Shown: positions 7,848 through 16,554, counted from the stretch's first letter. The stretch: 64,000 nucleotides of DNA from Hyphomicrobium_A sp965243865 (GCF_965243865.1 NZ_OZ251603.1:3038001-3102000); one strand, 5' to 3'. Notes: generated from the sequence alone by a model not told the origin. Numbers and translations: made by a program.

Positions 7848-10154
7848 ATGTCAGAGCTTCTGCTCGAGCTGTTCTCCGAAGAGATTCCCGCCCGTCTTCA
7901 GGTGCGCGCATCGGAAGATTTGCGCCGTCTCATGGTCGACGGTCTCAAGGCGAAGGGCCTCGAAGTGGGTGAGGCGCGCGCCTTCGCAACGCCGCGCCGC
8001 CTGACGCTCGTCATCGCCGATGTGCCGAAGAAGTCGCCTGCCATCTCCGAGGAGAAGAAGGGCCCGCGCACGAACGCACCCGAGCAGGCCGTGCAAGGCT
8101 TCCTCAAGTCCGCCGGCCTCGCCTCCCTCGACGAGGCGACCATCGTCAAGGACGAGAAGAAGGGCGACTTTTATCTCGCCAAGATCGAAAAGCCCGGCCG
8201 CCCCGCCGGCGAAATCATCGCCGAGGTTCTGCGCGAAACCATCCTGAACTTCGCCTGGCCGAAGGCTATGCGCTGGCAAGAGCCAGACTTCTTGGTGACG
8301 GAAGAAGGCGATTACATTGTAGACGATCAAGGAAGATACATTGTCGCGGCAGAAGCGCTTCGTTGGATACGCCCCCTGCGGTCGATCATCCTGCTGCTCG
8401 CCGGCAAGGTCGTCCCCTTCGAGATCGCCGGCATCAAGTCGGGCAACGTCACCCGCGGCCACCGCTTCATGGGCGGCGAACCGTTCAAGGTCACCGACTT
8501 CGCCGACTACGAAAAGCAGCTGAAGGCCAACAAGGTCGTGCTCGACTTCGCGACCCGTGCCGCCACCATCAACGAAGGCGCGCACGCGCTCGCCAAGGAA
8601 GCCAAGCTCACGCTCGTCGAGGATGACGCCCTCGCCGCCGAGAACGCCGGCCTCACCGAATGGCCGATCGTGCTCATGGGCGAGTTCGACAAATCGTTCC
8701 TCGAAGTGCCGGGCGAGTGCCTCACGAGCGCGATGAAGACGCACCAGAAGTGCTTCTCGCTGCGTCACGGCAAGAAGCTGGCGAACCACTTCCTGCTCGT
8801 CTCGAACCTCAAAGCCAAGGACGGCGGCAAGACCATCATCGCCGGCAACGAGAAGGTCATCGCCGCGCGCCTGTCCGACGCCAAGTTCTTCTGGGAAACC
8901 GATCTCAAGAAGACCCTCGACGAGATGCGCGACGAGCTGAAGGGCATCACCTTCCACGAGAAGCTCGGCACCCAGTTCGAGCGCACCGAGCGCATCAAGG
9001 AGCTGGCGCACCAGATCGCCACCGAGCAGGAGCTGTGCGAGGCAGCGCTCGCCTTGCGCGCGGGCGAGCTGTCGAAGGCCGATCTGGTCTCCGGCATGGT
9101 CGGCGAGTTCCCCGAGCTTCAGGGTCTCATGGGCCGCTATTACGCTGCACACGAGAAGCTGAACCCCGAAATCGCCCGCGCCATCGAGCTGCATTACAAG
9201 CCCAAGGGCCCGACCGATTCCGTTCCGCTGGAGAGCGAAGACGACGGCGCCGCCGTTGCCGTCGCGCTCGCCGACAAGCTCGACATGCTGGTCGGCTTCT
9301 GGGCCATCGGCGAGAAGCCCACCGGCTCCGGCGATCCCTACCAGCTCCGCCGCGCCGCGCTCGGCGTTATCCGCATCGTCATCGAAAACGATTTGCGGCT
9401 AGCTCTATTTCCCTACTTGGTGCTCGCTGGTCGACTTGTCATGGCAAACAGGCTGTCGAAGGTAGCCGAGCACGTCGATGCCAAGTTGGCACCACTTAAG
9501 GCGATGGATGAACTCAAACCCGATGGCCTCATTCAGAAGCTCGTTGCCACTTCAAAGCAGGCGGTGGGCGTCATGTCTGATGTGCGTGGCTGGGATGTTC
9601 CGCCTCAGGAATGGGAAGTGAAGCAAGCGGCTGACCTCCTGTCCTTCTTCGCCGACCGCCTGAAGGTCTACCTGCGCGACAAGGGCGCCCGCCACGACCT
9701 CATCGACGCCGTGTTCGCGCTCCCAGGCCAGGACGACCTCGCGCTCATCGTCAAGCGCGTCGAGGCGCTGTCCGAGCTGCTCGGCACCGACGACGGCGTC
9801 AACCTGCTTGCTGGCGTAAAGCGCGCGCAGAACATCCTCGCCATCGAGGAGAAGAAGGATAAGACCAGCCACGCCGGCGACTACGACGCGGCGCTGCTTC
9901 AGCAGGATGAGGAAAAGGCGCTCGCCGCCGCCATCGACAAGGTGAACGACGACACGGCGTCGGCCCTCGCCGTCGAGAACTTCGCCGGCGCCATGCGCGC
10001 CCTCGCCGAGCTGCGCGCCCCCGTCGATGCCTTCTTCGACAAGGTGACCGTCAACGCCGACGATCCGGCGCTGCGCCTCAACCGCCTGCATCTTCTCTCG
10101 CAGATCCGCGCCGCCACTCTCAACGTCGCCGACTTCACCAAAATCGCCGGCTAA
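7848..10154 (+). CDS. glyS: glycine--tRNA ligase beta subunit with two atypical insertions
   Basis: 768-residue beta chain of heterotetrameric GlyRS (tRNA binding and structural chain). The start MSELLLELFSEEIPARLQ is the family N-terminus, so the ATG at 7848 is chosen over 7803. Landmarks include TPRRLTLVI, GHRFMG, FDKSFLEVPGECLTSAMKTHQKCF and RHDLIDAVFAL. Two stretches look inserted. One is about 27 residues (8278-8358) between MRWQ and LRWIRPL; the other is about 80 residues (9390-9636) between IVIENDLRLAL and LLSFFADRLKVYLRD. Both have lower GC and different codon choice from the flanks. The frame is intact, so the protein is probably functional. Confidence 0.95.
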   Translation: MSELLLELFSEEIPARLQVRASEDLRRLMVDGLKAKGLEVGEARAFATPRRLTLVIADVPKKSPAISEEKKGPRTNAPEQAVQGFLKSAGLASLDEATIVKDEKKGDFYLAKIEKPGRPAGEIIAEVLRETILNFAWPKAMRWQEPDFLVTEEGDYIVDDQGRYIVAAEALRWIRPLRSIILLLAGKVVPFEIAGIKSGNVTRGHRFMGGEPFKVTDFADYEKQLKANKVVLDFATRAATINEGAHALAKEAKLTLVEDDALAAENAGLTEWPIVLMGEFDKSFLEVPGECLTSAMKTHQKCFSLRHGKKLANHFLLVSNLKAKDGGKTIIAGNEKVIAARLSDAKFFWETDLKKTLDEMRDELKGITFHEKLGTQFERTERIKELAHQIATEQELCEAALALRAGELSKADLVSGMVGEFPELQGLMGRYYAAHEKLNPEIARAIELHYKPKGPTDSVPLESEDDGAAVAVALADKLDMLVGFWAIGEKPTGSGDPYQLRRAALGVIRIVIENDLRLALFPYLVLAGRLVMANRLSKVAEHVDAKLAPLKAMDELKPDGLIQKLVATSKQAVGVMSDVRGWDVPPQEWEVKQAADLLSFFADRLKVYLRDKGARHDLIDAVFALPGQDDLALIVKRVEALSELLGTDDGVNLLAGVKRAQNILAIEEKKDKTSHAGDYDAALLQQDEEKALAAAIDKVNDDTASALAVENFAGAMRALAELRAPVDAFFDKVTVNADDPALRLNRLHLLSQIRAATLNVADFTKIAG

Positions 10155-10165
10155 GCGCCGTCCTC

Positions 10166-10290
10166 TGTCATCCCGGAAGCGGCGAGCACCGCGAGCCGCT
10201 ATCCGGGACCCAGGAGAAAAGCGTCGTAGGCCCAGTGTCCTGCACTGGGTCCCGGGTCATCGTTCGCTGCGCTCACTCGCCCGGAATGAC
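10166..10290. repeat. TGTCATCCCGG-type palindromic repeat
   Basis: Same family as 7201-7439: TGTCATCCCGGAAGCGGCGAG paired with CGCTATCCGGGACCCAGG and closing with CCCGGAATGACA. It follows the glyS stop directly and may end transcription. It abuts the 3' end of the decayed GIY-YIG gene. Confidence 0.7.
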
Positions 10291-10295
10291 AGACC

Positions 10296-10600
10296 TTATG
10301 TCGTACGATCGAGCCACAGGTCGCGCCACCCGGATTGCCCCCCTCGATCAGCGCGATCTTCCAAGCCCGACGCCAGCGCTTGATCCGCTTCTCACGCCGG
10401 ATCGCCTCCTCGATGTCGTCATGCTCCTCGAAATAGACGAGCGTCTTCACACCATATCTCTGCGTGAATCCTGGTATGAGGCCGTCACGATGTTCGCTCA
10501 TGCGCCCGTAGAGGTCGCTGGTGACGCCGACATAGATCGTGCCGTTGCGTTTGCTTGCGAGGATGTAGACGAAATAAGCGTATTCTCGACCGACGACGCG
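10296..10600 (-). pseudogene. GIY-YIG nuclease family gene, broken at both ends
   Basis: The minus-strand frame gives EYAYFVYILASKRNGTIYVGVTSDL...EHRDGLIPGFTQRY, the GIY-YIG core of small UvrC-like nucleases, then AIRREKRIKRWRRAWKIALIE. Two defects are visible. No ATG, GTG or TTG occurs in frame upstream of REYAYF before a stop. Near the 3' end the expected NPGWRDLWLDRTT* is only recovered by shifting one base (a 1-bp loss at about 10334), and the main frame instead runs on into the neighbouring palindrome. Repeats of the TGTCATCCCGG family flank it on both sides. The first in-frame ATG (10501) would delete the GIY core. Confidence 0.72.
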
Positions 10601-10608
10601 AAACTCTC

Positions 10609-10658
10609 TGTCATCCCGGGCGCGCGAGGCTCGCCGAGCGCAGACCCGGGACCCAGCA
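10609..10658. repeat. TGTCATCCCGG-type palindromic repeat
   Basis: TGTCATCCCGGGCGCGCGAG pairs with CGCAGACCCGGGACCCAG around a short loop. It flanks the GIY-YIG remnant on the upstream side and sits about 30 bp before the cyclotransferase start. Confidence 0.65.
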
Positions 10659-10686
10659 TAAGGGCTGCCGGAGGCTCATAGAACCG

Positions 10687-11106
10687 ATGAATGACGACCG
10701 GGCTCGCTATCTCTTCGTCTACGGCACGCTGATGAGTGGCGTGCGCAGCGCCCTCGGCACTGAGGAGCGGCTGCGCTTGGCGCGCGAGTCAGACAGCCTC
10801 GGCCCCGCCTCGCTGCCGCAAGCCCAGCTCTTCGACCTTGGCGACTATCCCGGCGCGCTCGCCGTCGACGACGTCGACACCATCGTGCACGGCGAGCTCG
10901 TGCTGATGTCGAAACCGCAAGCATCTCTGCTCTGGCTCGACGAATACGAAGGCTTCGTGCACGGCGCCGACGACAACGAGTACGACCGCATCGTCAGACA
11001 AGTGCGTCTTGCCGGCGGCGAAACGCTCGATGCTTGGGCTTACATGCTGCGCCGCGCGCCCGAACGCGGACGACGTGTTGTCAGCGGCCGTTGGGGCAGC
11101 CGCTGA
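10687..11106 (+). CDS. gamma-glutamylcyclotransferase family protein
   Basis: 139 residues of the GGCT/AIG2-like fold. The substrate-loop signature YLFVYGTLMSG is at the N-terminus, followed by AQLFDLGDYPGALAV, a conserved VHGELVLM strand and the probable catalytic acid in LWLDEYEGF. Members cleave gamma-glutamyl amines or act on related amides; the substrate here is unknown. The ATG at 10687 is chosen because it places YGTL at the usual distance from the N-terminus. Confidence 0.85.
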   Translation: MNDDRARYLFVYGTLMSGVRSALGTEERLRLARESDSLGPASLPQAQLFDLGDYPGALAVDDVDTIVHGELVLMSKPQASLLWLDEYEGFVHGADDNEYDRIVRQVRLAGGETLDAWAYMLRRAPERGRRVVSGRWGSR

Positions 11107-11138
11107 CAAGTAGGTCAATGATAGGGGAAAGCTGTTGA

Positions 11139-11212
11139 GAGCTGGCTGCGGACCCCGAACGGCCCTCACCGCGTTGGGCACGGTCCCCGCTTAAGACCGA
11201 GGCTGCCAGCTC
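11139..11212. ncRNA. possible structured RNA or long hairpin, identity unknown
   Basis: The 8-bp arms GAGCTGGC (11139-11146) and GCCAGCTC (11205-11212) are perfect complements. Inside them GGACC (11150-11154) pairs with GGTCC (11182-11186), leaving internal loops and an apical region. The elongated interrupted hairpin recalls regulatory RNAs such as 6S, but I cannot confirm any family or the strand. The surrounding 11107-11333 interval has no credible ORF. Confidence 0.25.
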
Positions 11213-11333
11213 CCAGACATTCGTTCTTACACCGGCCATGCAGCGGCCACTATTGGGGCACGCAAAAACAAATATTCATGTGCATATCTCGCACATTTAG
11301 CTTGTCGCTGAATCGTCACGAAAAGTTTGCGCG

Positions 11334-13250
11334 CTACGCATCTGCAGCGTCGGTCGCATCAACATTCGCACGCTCGTACGCATCGCTTGCGAGCAGCCAT
11401 TGCTCTTCCGCATCGCTCAAACGCTTCGCAAGTTGGCCGCGCTCGATCGCAGTGTTCTGCGCACGCTGCGGATCCTTCGCATAGAGTTGCGGATCGGCGA
11501 GCAACTGATCGAGACGCGCGATTTCCGCGCTCAGTTTTTCGACGGACTTCTCAGCCGCTTGCATCGCTTTCTTCAGCGGCGCGAGTTGCGCGCGGCGATC
11601 GGCTGCTGCGCGCCGCTGGTCTGCGCGACTGTCGCGCGAAGCTTCCGCTTTCGCGCTGCCATTGCGCGCGCGCGTTGCCGAACCGCGTTCGGCAAGCAGG
11701 TCGGCGCGATATGAATCCATATCGCCATCGTAGGATTTAACCGTGCCGCCGCGCACGATCCACAAACGATCTGCGGATGCTTCGATCAGATGCCGGTCAT
11801 GGCTGATCAGGATGACCGCGCCTTCGTATTCGGTCAGCGCGTGCACCAGCGCCTCGCGGCTGTCGACATCGAGATGGTTCGTCGGCTCGTCGAGAATGAG
11901 CAGATGCGGCGCATGGAACGCCGCCAGCGCCAGCAGTAGCCGCGCTTTCTCGCCGCCCGAAAGGTTCGAGCACTTGGTGTCCGCCTTGTCGGCCGAAAAT
12001 CCGTACGTGCCCAGCCGCGTGCGCCGCTGCGCTTCCGTCGCCTCCGGCATCAGCTCGACCATGTGGTCGTACGGAGTCTTGCCCGGGTTCAACTCATCGA
12101 GCTGGTGCTGCGCGAAATAGCCAACATCCACGCGCTTCGCCCCGAACGCGTTGCCCGACAGCGGGTTCAGCTTGCCCGCGATCAGCTTTGCGAACGTTGA
12201 CTTGCCGTTGCCGTTCTGGCCCAGCAGCGCGATGCGATCGTCCTGATCTATCCGTAGGTTGATGCCCGTCAGCACCGGTGCCCCCGGCGCATACCCGACC
12301 GAAACCTCCTCGAAGCGCATCAGCGGGCTCGGCAGCGCCTTGGCCGGGTTCGGCAGGTAGAACGGCTTCACCCGCTCATCCACCTGCGCCGCAATCGGCT
12401 GCATCTTCGCTAGAGCTTTGACGCGGCTCTGCGCCTGCGCCGCCTTCGTCGCCTTCGCCTTGAACCGGTCGATGAACGCCTGGATGCGCCGCCGCTCCTC
12501 GTCCTGGTGCTTCTTGAGCTTCAGCTCCAGTCGCTGCTTTTCGCGTCGCGCTTCCTCGAAATCGTCATACCCGCCCGAATAGAAGGTGAGCTTGCCGCGG
12601 TCGAGATGCAGGATCGCCGTCACCGCGCGGTTGAGCAGGTCGCGGTCATGGCTGACGATCAGCACCGTATGCGGGTAGGACCGCAGGTACGTCTCTAGCC
12701 ACATCGCGCCTTCGAGGTCGAGATAGTTGGTCGGCTCGTCGAGCAGCAGGATTTCCGGCTCTAGGAACAGCACAGATGCCAGCGCCACGCGCATCCGCCA
12801 GCCACCCGACAGCTCCCGGCACGCGCGCTTCTGCGCCACTTCGTCGAAGCCCAGGCCCGAAAGGATCTGCGCCGCCCGCGCCGGAGCCGAATGCGCGCCG
12901 ATATCCGACAATCGCTCGTGAATTTCCGCGATGCGGTGCGCGTCGCTTGCATGCTCCGCCTCGGCCAGCAGTTGCGCCCGCTCGGTATCGGCGGCAAGCA
13001 CCGTGTCGATGATGCTCTCGTTCCCGCCCGGGGCCTCCTGCGCCACGTGGCCGATGCGCGTCGTGCGCGGCACCGTGATCGAGCCCATGTCCGCAGCAAG
13101 ATCGCCGGCGATGATTTTCAGCAGCGTTGTCTTGCCGGCGCCGTTACGGCCGACGAGGCCCACCTTGTGCCCGGTGGGAATGCCGGCCGTCGCCCCTTCG
13201 AATATGGGCCGGCCCTCAATGCGATAGCTGAGATCGTTGATGTGCAGCAT
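11334..13250 (-). CDS. ABC-F family ATP-binding cassette protein
   Basis: 638-residue soluble protein with two ABC ATPase domains and no membrane segments, the ABC-F arrangement of ribosome-acting factors (Uup/YheS/EttA group). Domain 1 has Walker A GRNGAGKTT and signature LSGGWRMR with LLLDEPTNYLD. Domain 2 has GQNGNGKST and LSGGEKARL with LILDEPTNHLD. The inter-domain linker is highly charged (KQRLELKLKKHQDEERR), and a C-terminal coiled coil (QAAEKSVEKLSAEIARLDQLL) resembles Uup/YheS. The ATG at 13250 (MLHINDLSYRI) is preferred over the TTG at 13298. Expected role: relieving translation stalls or ribosome quality control. Confidence 0.92.
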   Translation of the reverse strand: MLHINDLSYRIEGRPIFEGATAGIPTGHKVGLVGRNGAGKTTLLKIIAGDLAADMGSITVPRTTRIGHVAQEAPGGNESIIDTVLAADTERAQLLAEAEHASDAHRIAEIHERLSDIGAHSAPARAAQILSGLGFDEVAQKRACRELSGGWRMRVALASVLFLEPEILLLDEPTNYLDLEGAMWLETYLRSYPHTVLIVSHDRDLLNRAVTAILHLDRGKLTFYSGGYDDFEEARREKQRLELKLKKHQDEERRRIQAFIDRFKAKATKAAQAQSRVKALAKMQPIAAQVDERVKPFYLPNPAKALPSPLMRFEEVSVGYAPGAPVLTGINLRIDQDDRIALLGQNGNGKSTFAKLIAGKLNPLSGNAFGAKRVDVGYFAQHQLDELNPGKTPYDHMVELMPEATEAQRRTRLGTYGFSADKADTKCSNLSGGEKARLLLALAAFHAPHLLILDEPTNHLDVDSREALVHALTEYEGAVILISHDRHLIEASADRLWIVRGGTVKSYDGDMDSYRADLLAERGSATRARNGSAKAEASRDSRADQRRAAADRRAQLAPLKKAMQAAEKSVEKLSAEIARLDQLLADPQLYAKDPQRAQNTAIERGQLAKRLSDAEEQWLLASDAYERANVDATDAADA

Positions 13251-13313
13251 GGCGAGCACATAGCCGCTCCGCCTCGCCGTGTCATCCTCGGGCGGCAAAC
13301 CCGCTCGCAGCGG

Positions 13314-13664
13314 CTAGATGGCGATGCCGAACCGCTTCAGGATGGCCAGCATCAGGAAATATGCAGCGGCCGTCAGGCCGCACGACACTGCAAGGCTGGG
13401 GGCAAACGTCCATCCTGCCCGCAGCAGCAGCGGTAGCGCGATGAAAAGCACCAGAGAAGGCAGTACCAGCCAGAAGATGCCCGTTGCGAGATCGGCAACC
13501 TTCCCTGTGTCGCCGGTATCGGCATAGAGCCAGATCATCGCCAGCACCGAAGTCAGCGGGATCGACGCCAGCACGGCCCCCAGCAACGAGGACCGCTTCG
13601 CCACCTCCGCGATCGCCACCACCAGGATGGCGGTAATGGCGATTTTCGTGGCGGTCGCGAGCAT
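13314..13664 (-). CDS. DUF3147 family membrane protein
   Basis: 116-residue inner-membrane protein with four hydrophobic segments (IAITAILVVAIAEVA, LGAVLASIPLTSVLAMIWLY, IFWLVLPSLVLFIALPLLL, LAVSCGLTAAAYFLMLAIL). The pattern with SIPLTSVLAMIW and a soluble loop containing DTGDTGKVADLATG matches DUF3147. It starts 6 bp after the stop of the upstream GYF-domain gene, so the two are probably one operon. Function unknown. Confidence 0.8.
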   Translation of the reverse strand: MLATATKIAITAILVVAIAEVAKRSSLLGAVLASIPLTSVLAMIWLYADTGDTGKVADLATGIFWLVLPSLVLFIALPLLLRAGWTFAPSLAVSCGLTAAAYFLMLAILKRFGIAI

Positions 13665-13670
13665 CTCCAG

Positions 13671-14864
13671 CTAGCCCGAGACGACTGGCTTCAGCGTTTC
13701 GACCAAGAGACGCTCCTGCGTGCCCTGGTCGGCAATGGAAAGATGCGCGGCGAACCAGTCCTGCACCATCTGGCACACGCGCTCCGGCGGCTCACGCGAC
13801 AGCATCGATGGATTCGAGAAGACCTGCAGGTCCTGCTCTTTCCAGCCGAGCTTACCCAGCTCCTGCACCAGCACGTCGTAGTCTTCCTTAGCCGCCCGGT
13901 CGTGCGGCGAGGGCGACTTGCGCCCGTCGGCAATGGCCTCGAAGATGGCCGCGATCTGCGTCTGCACCGCCGCCCCCTGCTCGGGCGACTGCAGCACCTC
14001 GAGCACTGCCGGTGCCGTCTCGCCCTGCGAGATGAAGCCGTAGCAAGCGCCGACGCTCTTGGTCGACAACGACTTGAGATTGGCGAGGAACGCGGAAGCC
14101 ACGTCCTTCAGGCGCGGCGTGCTGGCCGACAGCGCTTCGTTGGCATGCTGGCGGCGCAACGCCACCAGCGCCTCGGCGAGGTGCTTGTTGACGGCCTCCT
14201 GCGGCTGGTTTTGCGCCGTAAGGGTCGCAGCCTGACGAAGCTGGTCATTGTACCAGTCGGGGAACTCGCGCTTCACCACGCTCCAGGCCGGCAATTGTTC
14301 GAACTTGCCGTCGAGTTGGCTTGCGCCAGCATCGACATCCGCCTGAGCGACACTCGGCGCCGCGGGCGGCGTGGAGCTATCGGCTGGCGCCGACACGGTC
14401 GGCACCTGCTCGCCTTCGCGCGATGCGCTGAGCTTGTCCTGCACCATGTTGAGGGCGCCGCTCTGCCAGGCAAACCATCCGCCGCCGCCGATCAGGGCCA
14501 GCAGCACAGCTACCAGCGCAAAGCGCTTGATGCGTGAGCCGCCGCCGCCATCGGCATCGTCGGACACGCGAATGCGATCGGGCTCGAATGACGGCTGGGC
14601 GCCTGCTCCGGCAAGACCGCGAGCCGGTCCGCCTTGCGCGCCCTGCATCGCCGGGCGTGCCGGTGCAGCAGGGGGCGGAGGCTGTTGAAACGGAAACACC
14701 GCCGGCGCCGGGCGCCAATCGGCAAATCCGGGACGCCAGATGAGATCGGTCGGCTTTAAATGCCCTTGCGCGACAAATGTGCGCATTTCCGCGTCGGAAA
14801 GCGGGCCATGCTGCTTGCCCTCACGCGCGATGTACCACTGGATGTCAGCCTGCTGGCCAGTCAT
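13671..14864 (-). CDS. GYF-like (DUF4339) domain membrane protein
   Basis: 397 residues. The N-terminal ~50 residues (IQWYIAREGKQHGPLSDAEMRTFVAQGHLKPTDLIWRPG) are a GYF_2/DUF4339 module, which usually binds proline-rich peptides. A Pro-rich linker follows, then one transmembrane helix (FALVAVLLALIGGGGWFAW, about residue 118), then a ~250-residue extracytoplasmic helical region with no known domain. The topology suggests a cytoplasmic adaptor with a periplasmic sensor. It is followed 6 bp later by the DUF3147 gene. Confidence 0.8.
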   Translation of the reverse strand: MTGQQADIQWYIAREGKQHGPLSDAEMRTFVAQGHLKPTDLIWRPGFADWRPAPAVFPFQQPPPPAAPARPAMQGAQGGPARGLAGAGAQPSFEPDRIRVSDDADGGGGSRIKRFALVAVLLALIGGGGWFAWQSGALNMVQDKLSASREGEQVPTVSAPADSSTPPAAPSVAQADVDAGASQLDGKFEQLPAWSVVKREFPDWYNDQLRQAATLTAQNQPQEAVNKHLAEALVALRRQHANEALSASTPRLKDVASAFLANLKSLSTKSVGACYGFISQGETAPAVLEVLQSPEQGAAVQTQIAAIFEAIADGRKSPSPHDRAAKEDYDVLVQELGKLGWKEQDLQVFSNPSMLSREPPERVCQMVQDWFAAHLSIADQGTQERLLVETLKPVVSG

Positions 14865-15088
14865 GGAGATCTCGTATCAAGAAGGGAACTGACGCGACGC
14901 TAATGCTCAGCCCCTGGCCTATGCTGGCCTTTTCGCATGGCACCAATGTGGTTCGATGTACCGTGCTTCGTCAATTGGCCGCACCAATGCGTTGTCGGTT
15001 CGTCCACCGCAGCATTGCTGCGCCGCCGCGCCCCAGCTATAAGGCGCCGCAATTCAATAAAAATCCAACCCCTTAAAGAGGTCGAGGG

Positions 15089-15511
15089 ATGTCCATCGAG
15101 CGAACGTTTTCTATTATCAAACCGGATGCTACCGCACGCAACCTGACGGGCGAAATCAACGCGGTCATCGAAAAGGCCGGCCTGCGCATCGTTGGCCAGA
15201 AGCGCGTGCGCTGGACCAAAACTCAGGCCAAGGAATTCTACGCCGAGCACAAGGCCCGCCCCTTTTTCGGCGAGCTGGTCGAATTCATGACCTCGGGTCC
15301 GATCGTTGTTCAGGTTCTCGAGGGCGACGACGCCGTTGCCACCTATCGCGCTCTCATGGGTGCGACGGACCCGGCAGAGGCCAAGCGCGGCACCATCCGC
15401 AAGCGCTTTGCCGAATCCAAGGGCGCCAACTCGGTCCACGGGTCCGATAGCGCTGCTTCCGCCAAGCGCGAGATTGCATTGAACTTCACGACGAAGGAAA
15501 TTGTCGGCTAA
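15089..15511 (+). CDS. ndk: nucleoside diphosphate kinase
   Basis: 140-residue NDK that transfers the gamma phosphate of ATP to nucleoside diphosphates through a phospho-histidine. The N-terminus SIERTFSIIKPDA and the active-site block NSVHGSDS with His117 are intact, as is the substrate loop GATDPAEAKRGTIR. GAGG lies about 8 bases before the ATG. It stands alone between the GYF-domain gene (divergent) and a dihydrofolate reductase-like gene. Confidence 0.97.
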   Translation: MSIERTFSIIKPDATARNLTGEINAVIEKAGLRIVGQKRVRWTKTQAKEFYAEHKARPFFGELVEFMTSGPIVVQVLEGDDAVATYRALMGATDPAEAKRGTIRKRFAESKGANSVHGSDSAASAKREIALNFTTKEIVG

Positions 15512-15552
15512 CGACCGCGTGCCAAAGCGCGGTCCAGGGGGACTAACTCCTA

Positions 15553-16077
15553 ATGGCGCGCGTCCGGTTTTATGTTGCCACCAGTCTTGACGGTTTCATC
15601 GCCGACCGCGAGGGGAGCGTGGACTGGCTGGCGCCATACGACGCGCGCCTCTATGGCTACGACAAATTCATAGACGAGGTCGGCGCCCTGATCATGGGGC
15701 GCCGCACCTTCGAGCTGATCTCCGCCATTGGCGAGGATTGGCCCTATGCCGGCAAGCCGGTCTACGTCCTGACATCCAGCTCACTGGGCGACCTGCCCGA
15801 AGGTGTCACCACCACGACGCGCGGTATCCGCGCAGCGCTGCAGCTCGCCCGAGAGAAGACCCGCAACGATATCTGGATCGTCGGAGGCGCCGTCACCATG
15901 CAGTCGGCGCTGGAGGAACGGCTCGTCGATATGGTCGAGATCTTCCTTGTGCCGGTTCTGCTGGGCGCCGGCCTCAACCTCTTGAATGACTTGACGATCC
16001 GCCCGACGCTTGCCTTCGACGGCATCGAGGCCTTCCCCGACGGCGTCGTCAAGCTGCGCTACCTCGTCCCCCGCTAG
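15553..16077 (+). CDS. dihydrofolate reductase family protein (RibD C-terminal fold)
   Basis: 174 residues of the DHFR/RibD_C fold: RFYVATSLDGFIADREGSVDWL at the N-terminus, then GALIMGRRTFELI, VYVLTSS, and the NADPH-binding IWIVGGAVTMQSALEERLVDMVEIFLVPVLLGAG. Family members include YwjB-type reductases of unknown substrate, so true DHFR activity is not implied. It lies 41 bp after ndk on the same strand. Confidence 0.85.
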   Translation: MARVRFYVATSLDGFIADREGSVDWLAPYDARLYGYDKFIDEVGALIMGRRTFELISAIGEDWPYAGKPVYVLTSSSLGDLPEGVTTTTRGIRAALQLAREKTRNDIWIVGGAVTMQSALEERLVDMVEIFLVPVLLGAGLNLLNDLTIRPTLAFDGIEAFPDGVVKLRYLVPR

Positions 16078-16082
16078 CGCCC

Positions 16083-16186
16083 CGATCGCCCGAGCGTTTA
16101 TCGGCGAGGGCGTGAATCGGCAGCGCACATGGTCGCTCCGATCGCCCGACCGCCTATCGGCGAGGGCGTGAATCGGCAGCGCACAA
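16083..16186. repeat. direct repeat, 2 copies, 56-bp spacing
   Basis: CGATCGCCCGA...TATCGGCGAGGGCGTGAATCGG...CAGCGCACA occurs at 16083 and again at 16139, with a few differences early in the unit (GCGTT versus CCGCC). It lies directly after the DHFR-family gene. Non-coding. Confidence 0.75.
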
Positions 16187-16196
16187 TGCCGCCCAC

Positions 16197-16240
16197 CTAT
16201 CTCCCTCCCCCTTCACGGGGGAGGGTCGGGGAGGGGGTCG
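16197..16240. repeat. CCCTCCCC/GGGGGAGG palindrome
   Basis: CTCCCTCCCCCTTCACGGGGGAGGGTCGGGGAGG forms a tight hairpin overlapping the 3' end of the DUF559 gene, whose last residues (PLPDPPP) are encoded by it. Same family as 3231 and 16592. Confidence 0.65.
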
Positions 16241-16554
16241 CTTGCAACCCCCAAGTAATCTCGAATGCGCTGAAGCGCAGCTTCCGGATTCTCCAGAACC
16301 TCGCCGTCAAGCAGCCGAAGAACGTGGAACCCCTGCCGTTCGAGCCACCGGTCTCGCTCGGCATCACGGGCCCGCCTTGTCGGGTCTTCATGTGAGCTGC
16401 CATCGACCTCGACAATGATCCGTCGCTCCAGGCAGACGAAGTCGACGATGAACGGACCGATGGAAGCCTGGCGCCGGAAGCTACATCCGCTGATCTGACG
16501 TTTGCGCACGAGTTGCCAGAGTTCGCGCTCGCCCTGAGTTGGCGCTTTGCGCAT
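16213..16554 (-). CDS. DUF559 endonuclease-like protein (VSR/PD-(D/E)XK fold)
   Basis: 113 residues: MRKAPTQGERELWQLVRKRQISGCSFRRQASIGPFIVDFVCLERRIIVEVDGSSHEDP, then RDAERDRWLERQGFHVLRL. This is the very-short-patch-repair-like nuclease fold of DUF559, with the acidic residues in IVDFVC and VEVDGSSH. A TTG at 16578 with a GGGGGG stretch upstream is an alternative start. Both ends are embedded in CCCTCCCC/GGGGGAGG palindromes, and the C-terminus is formed by one of them, so the gene may have spread with, or been trimmed by, these repeats. Biological role unknown. Confidence 0.72.
   Translation of the reverse strand: MRKAPTQGERELWQLVRKRQISGCSFRRQASIGPFIVDFVCLERRIIVEVDGSSHEDPTRRARDAERDRWLERQGFHVLRLLDGEVLENPEAALQRIRDYLGVASDPLPDPPP

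Noticed and set aside
7851..9194. 447-residue minus-strand ORF opposite glyS
   Set aside because: Leucine/valine/glycine-rich shadow of glyS codons with no family motif or ribosome site.
10199..10501. 100-residue ORF on the minus strand as an intact nuclease gene
   Set aside because: Its only ATG lies after the GIY core, the true 5' part has no start codon, and its C-terminus runs out of frame into a palindrome. Treated as a pseudogene.
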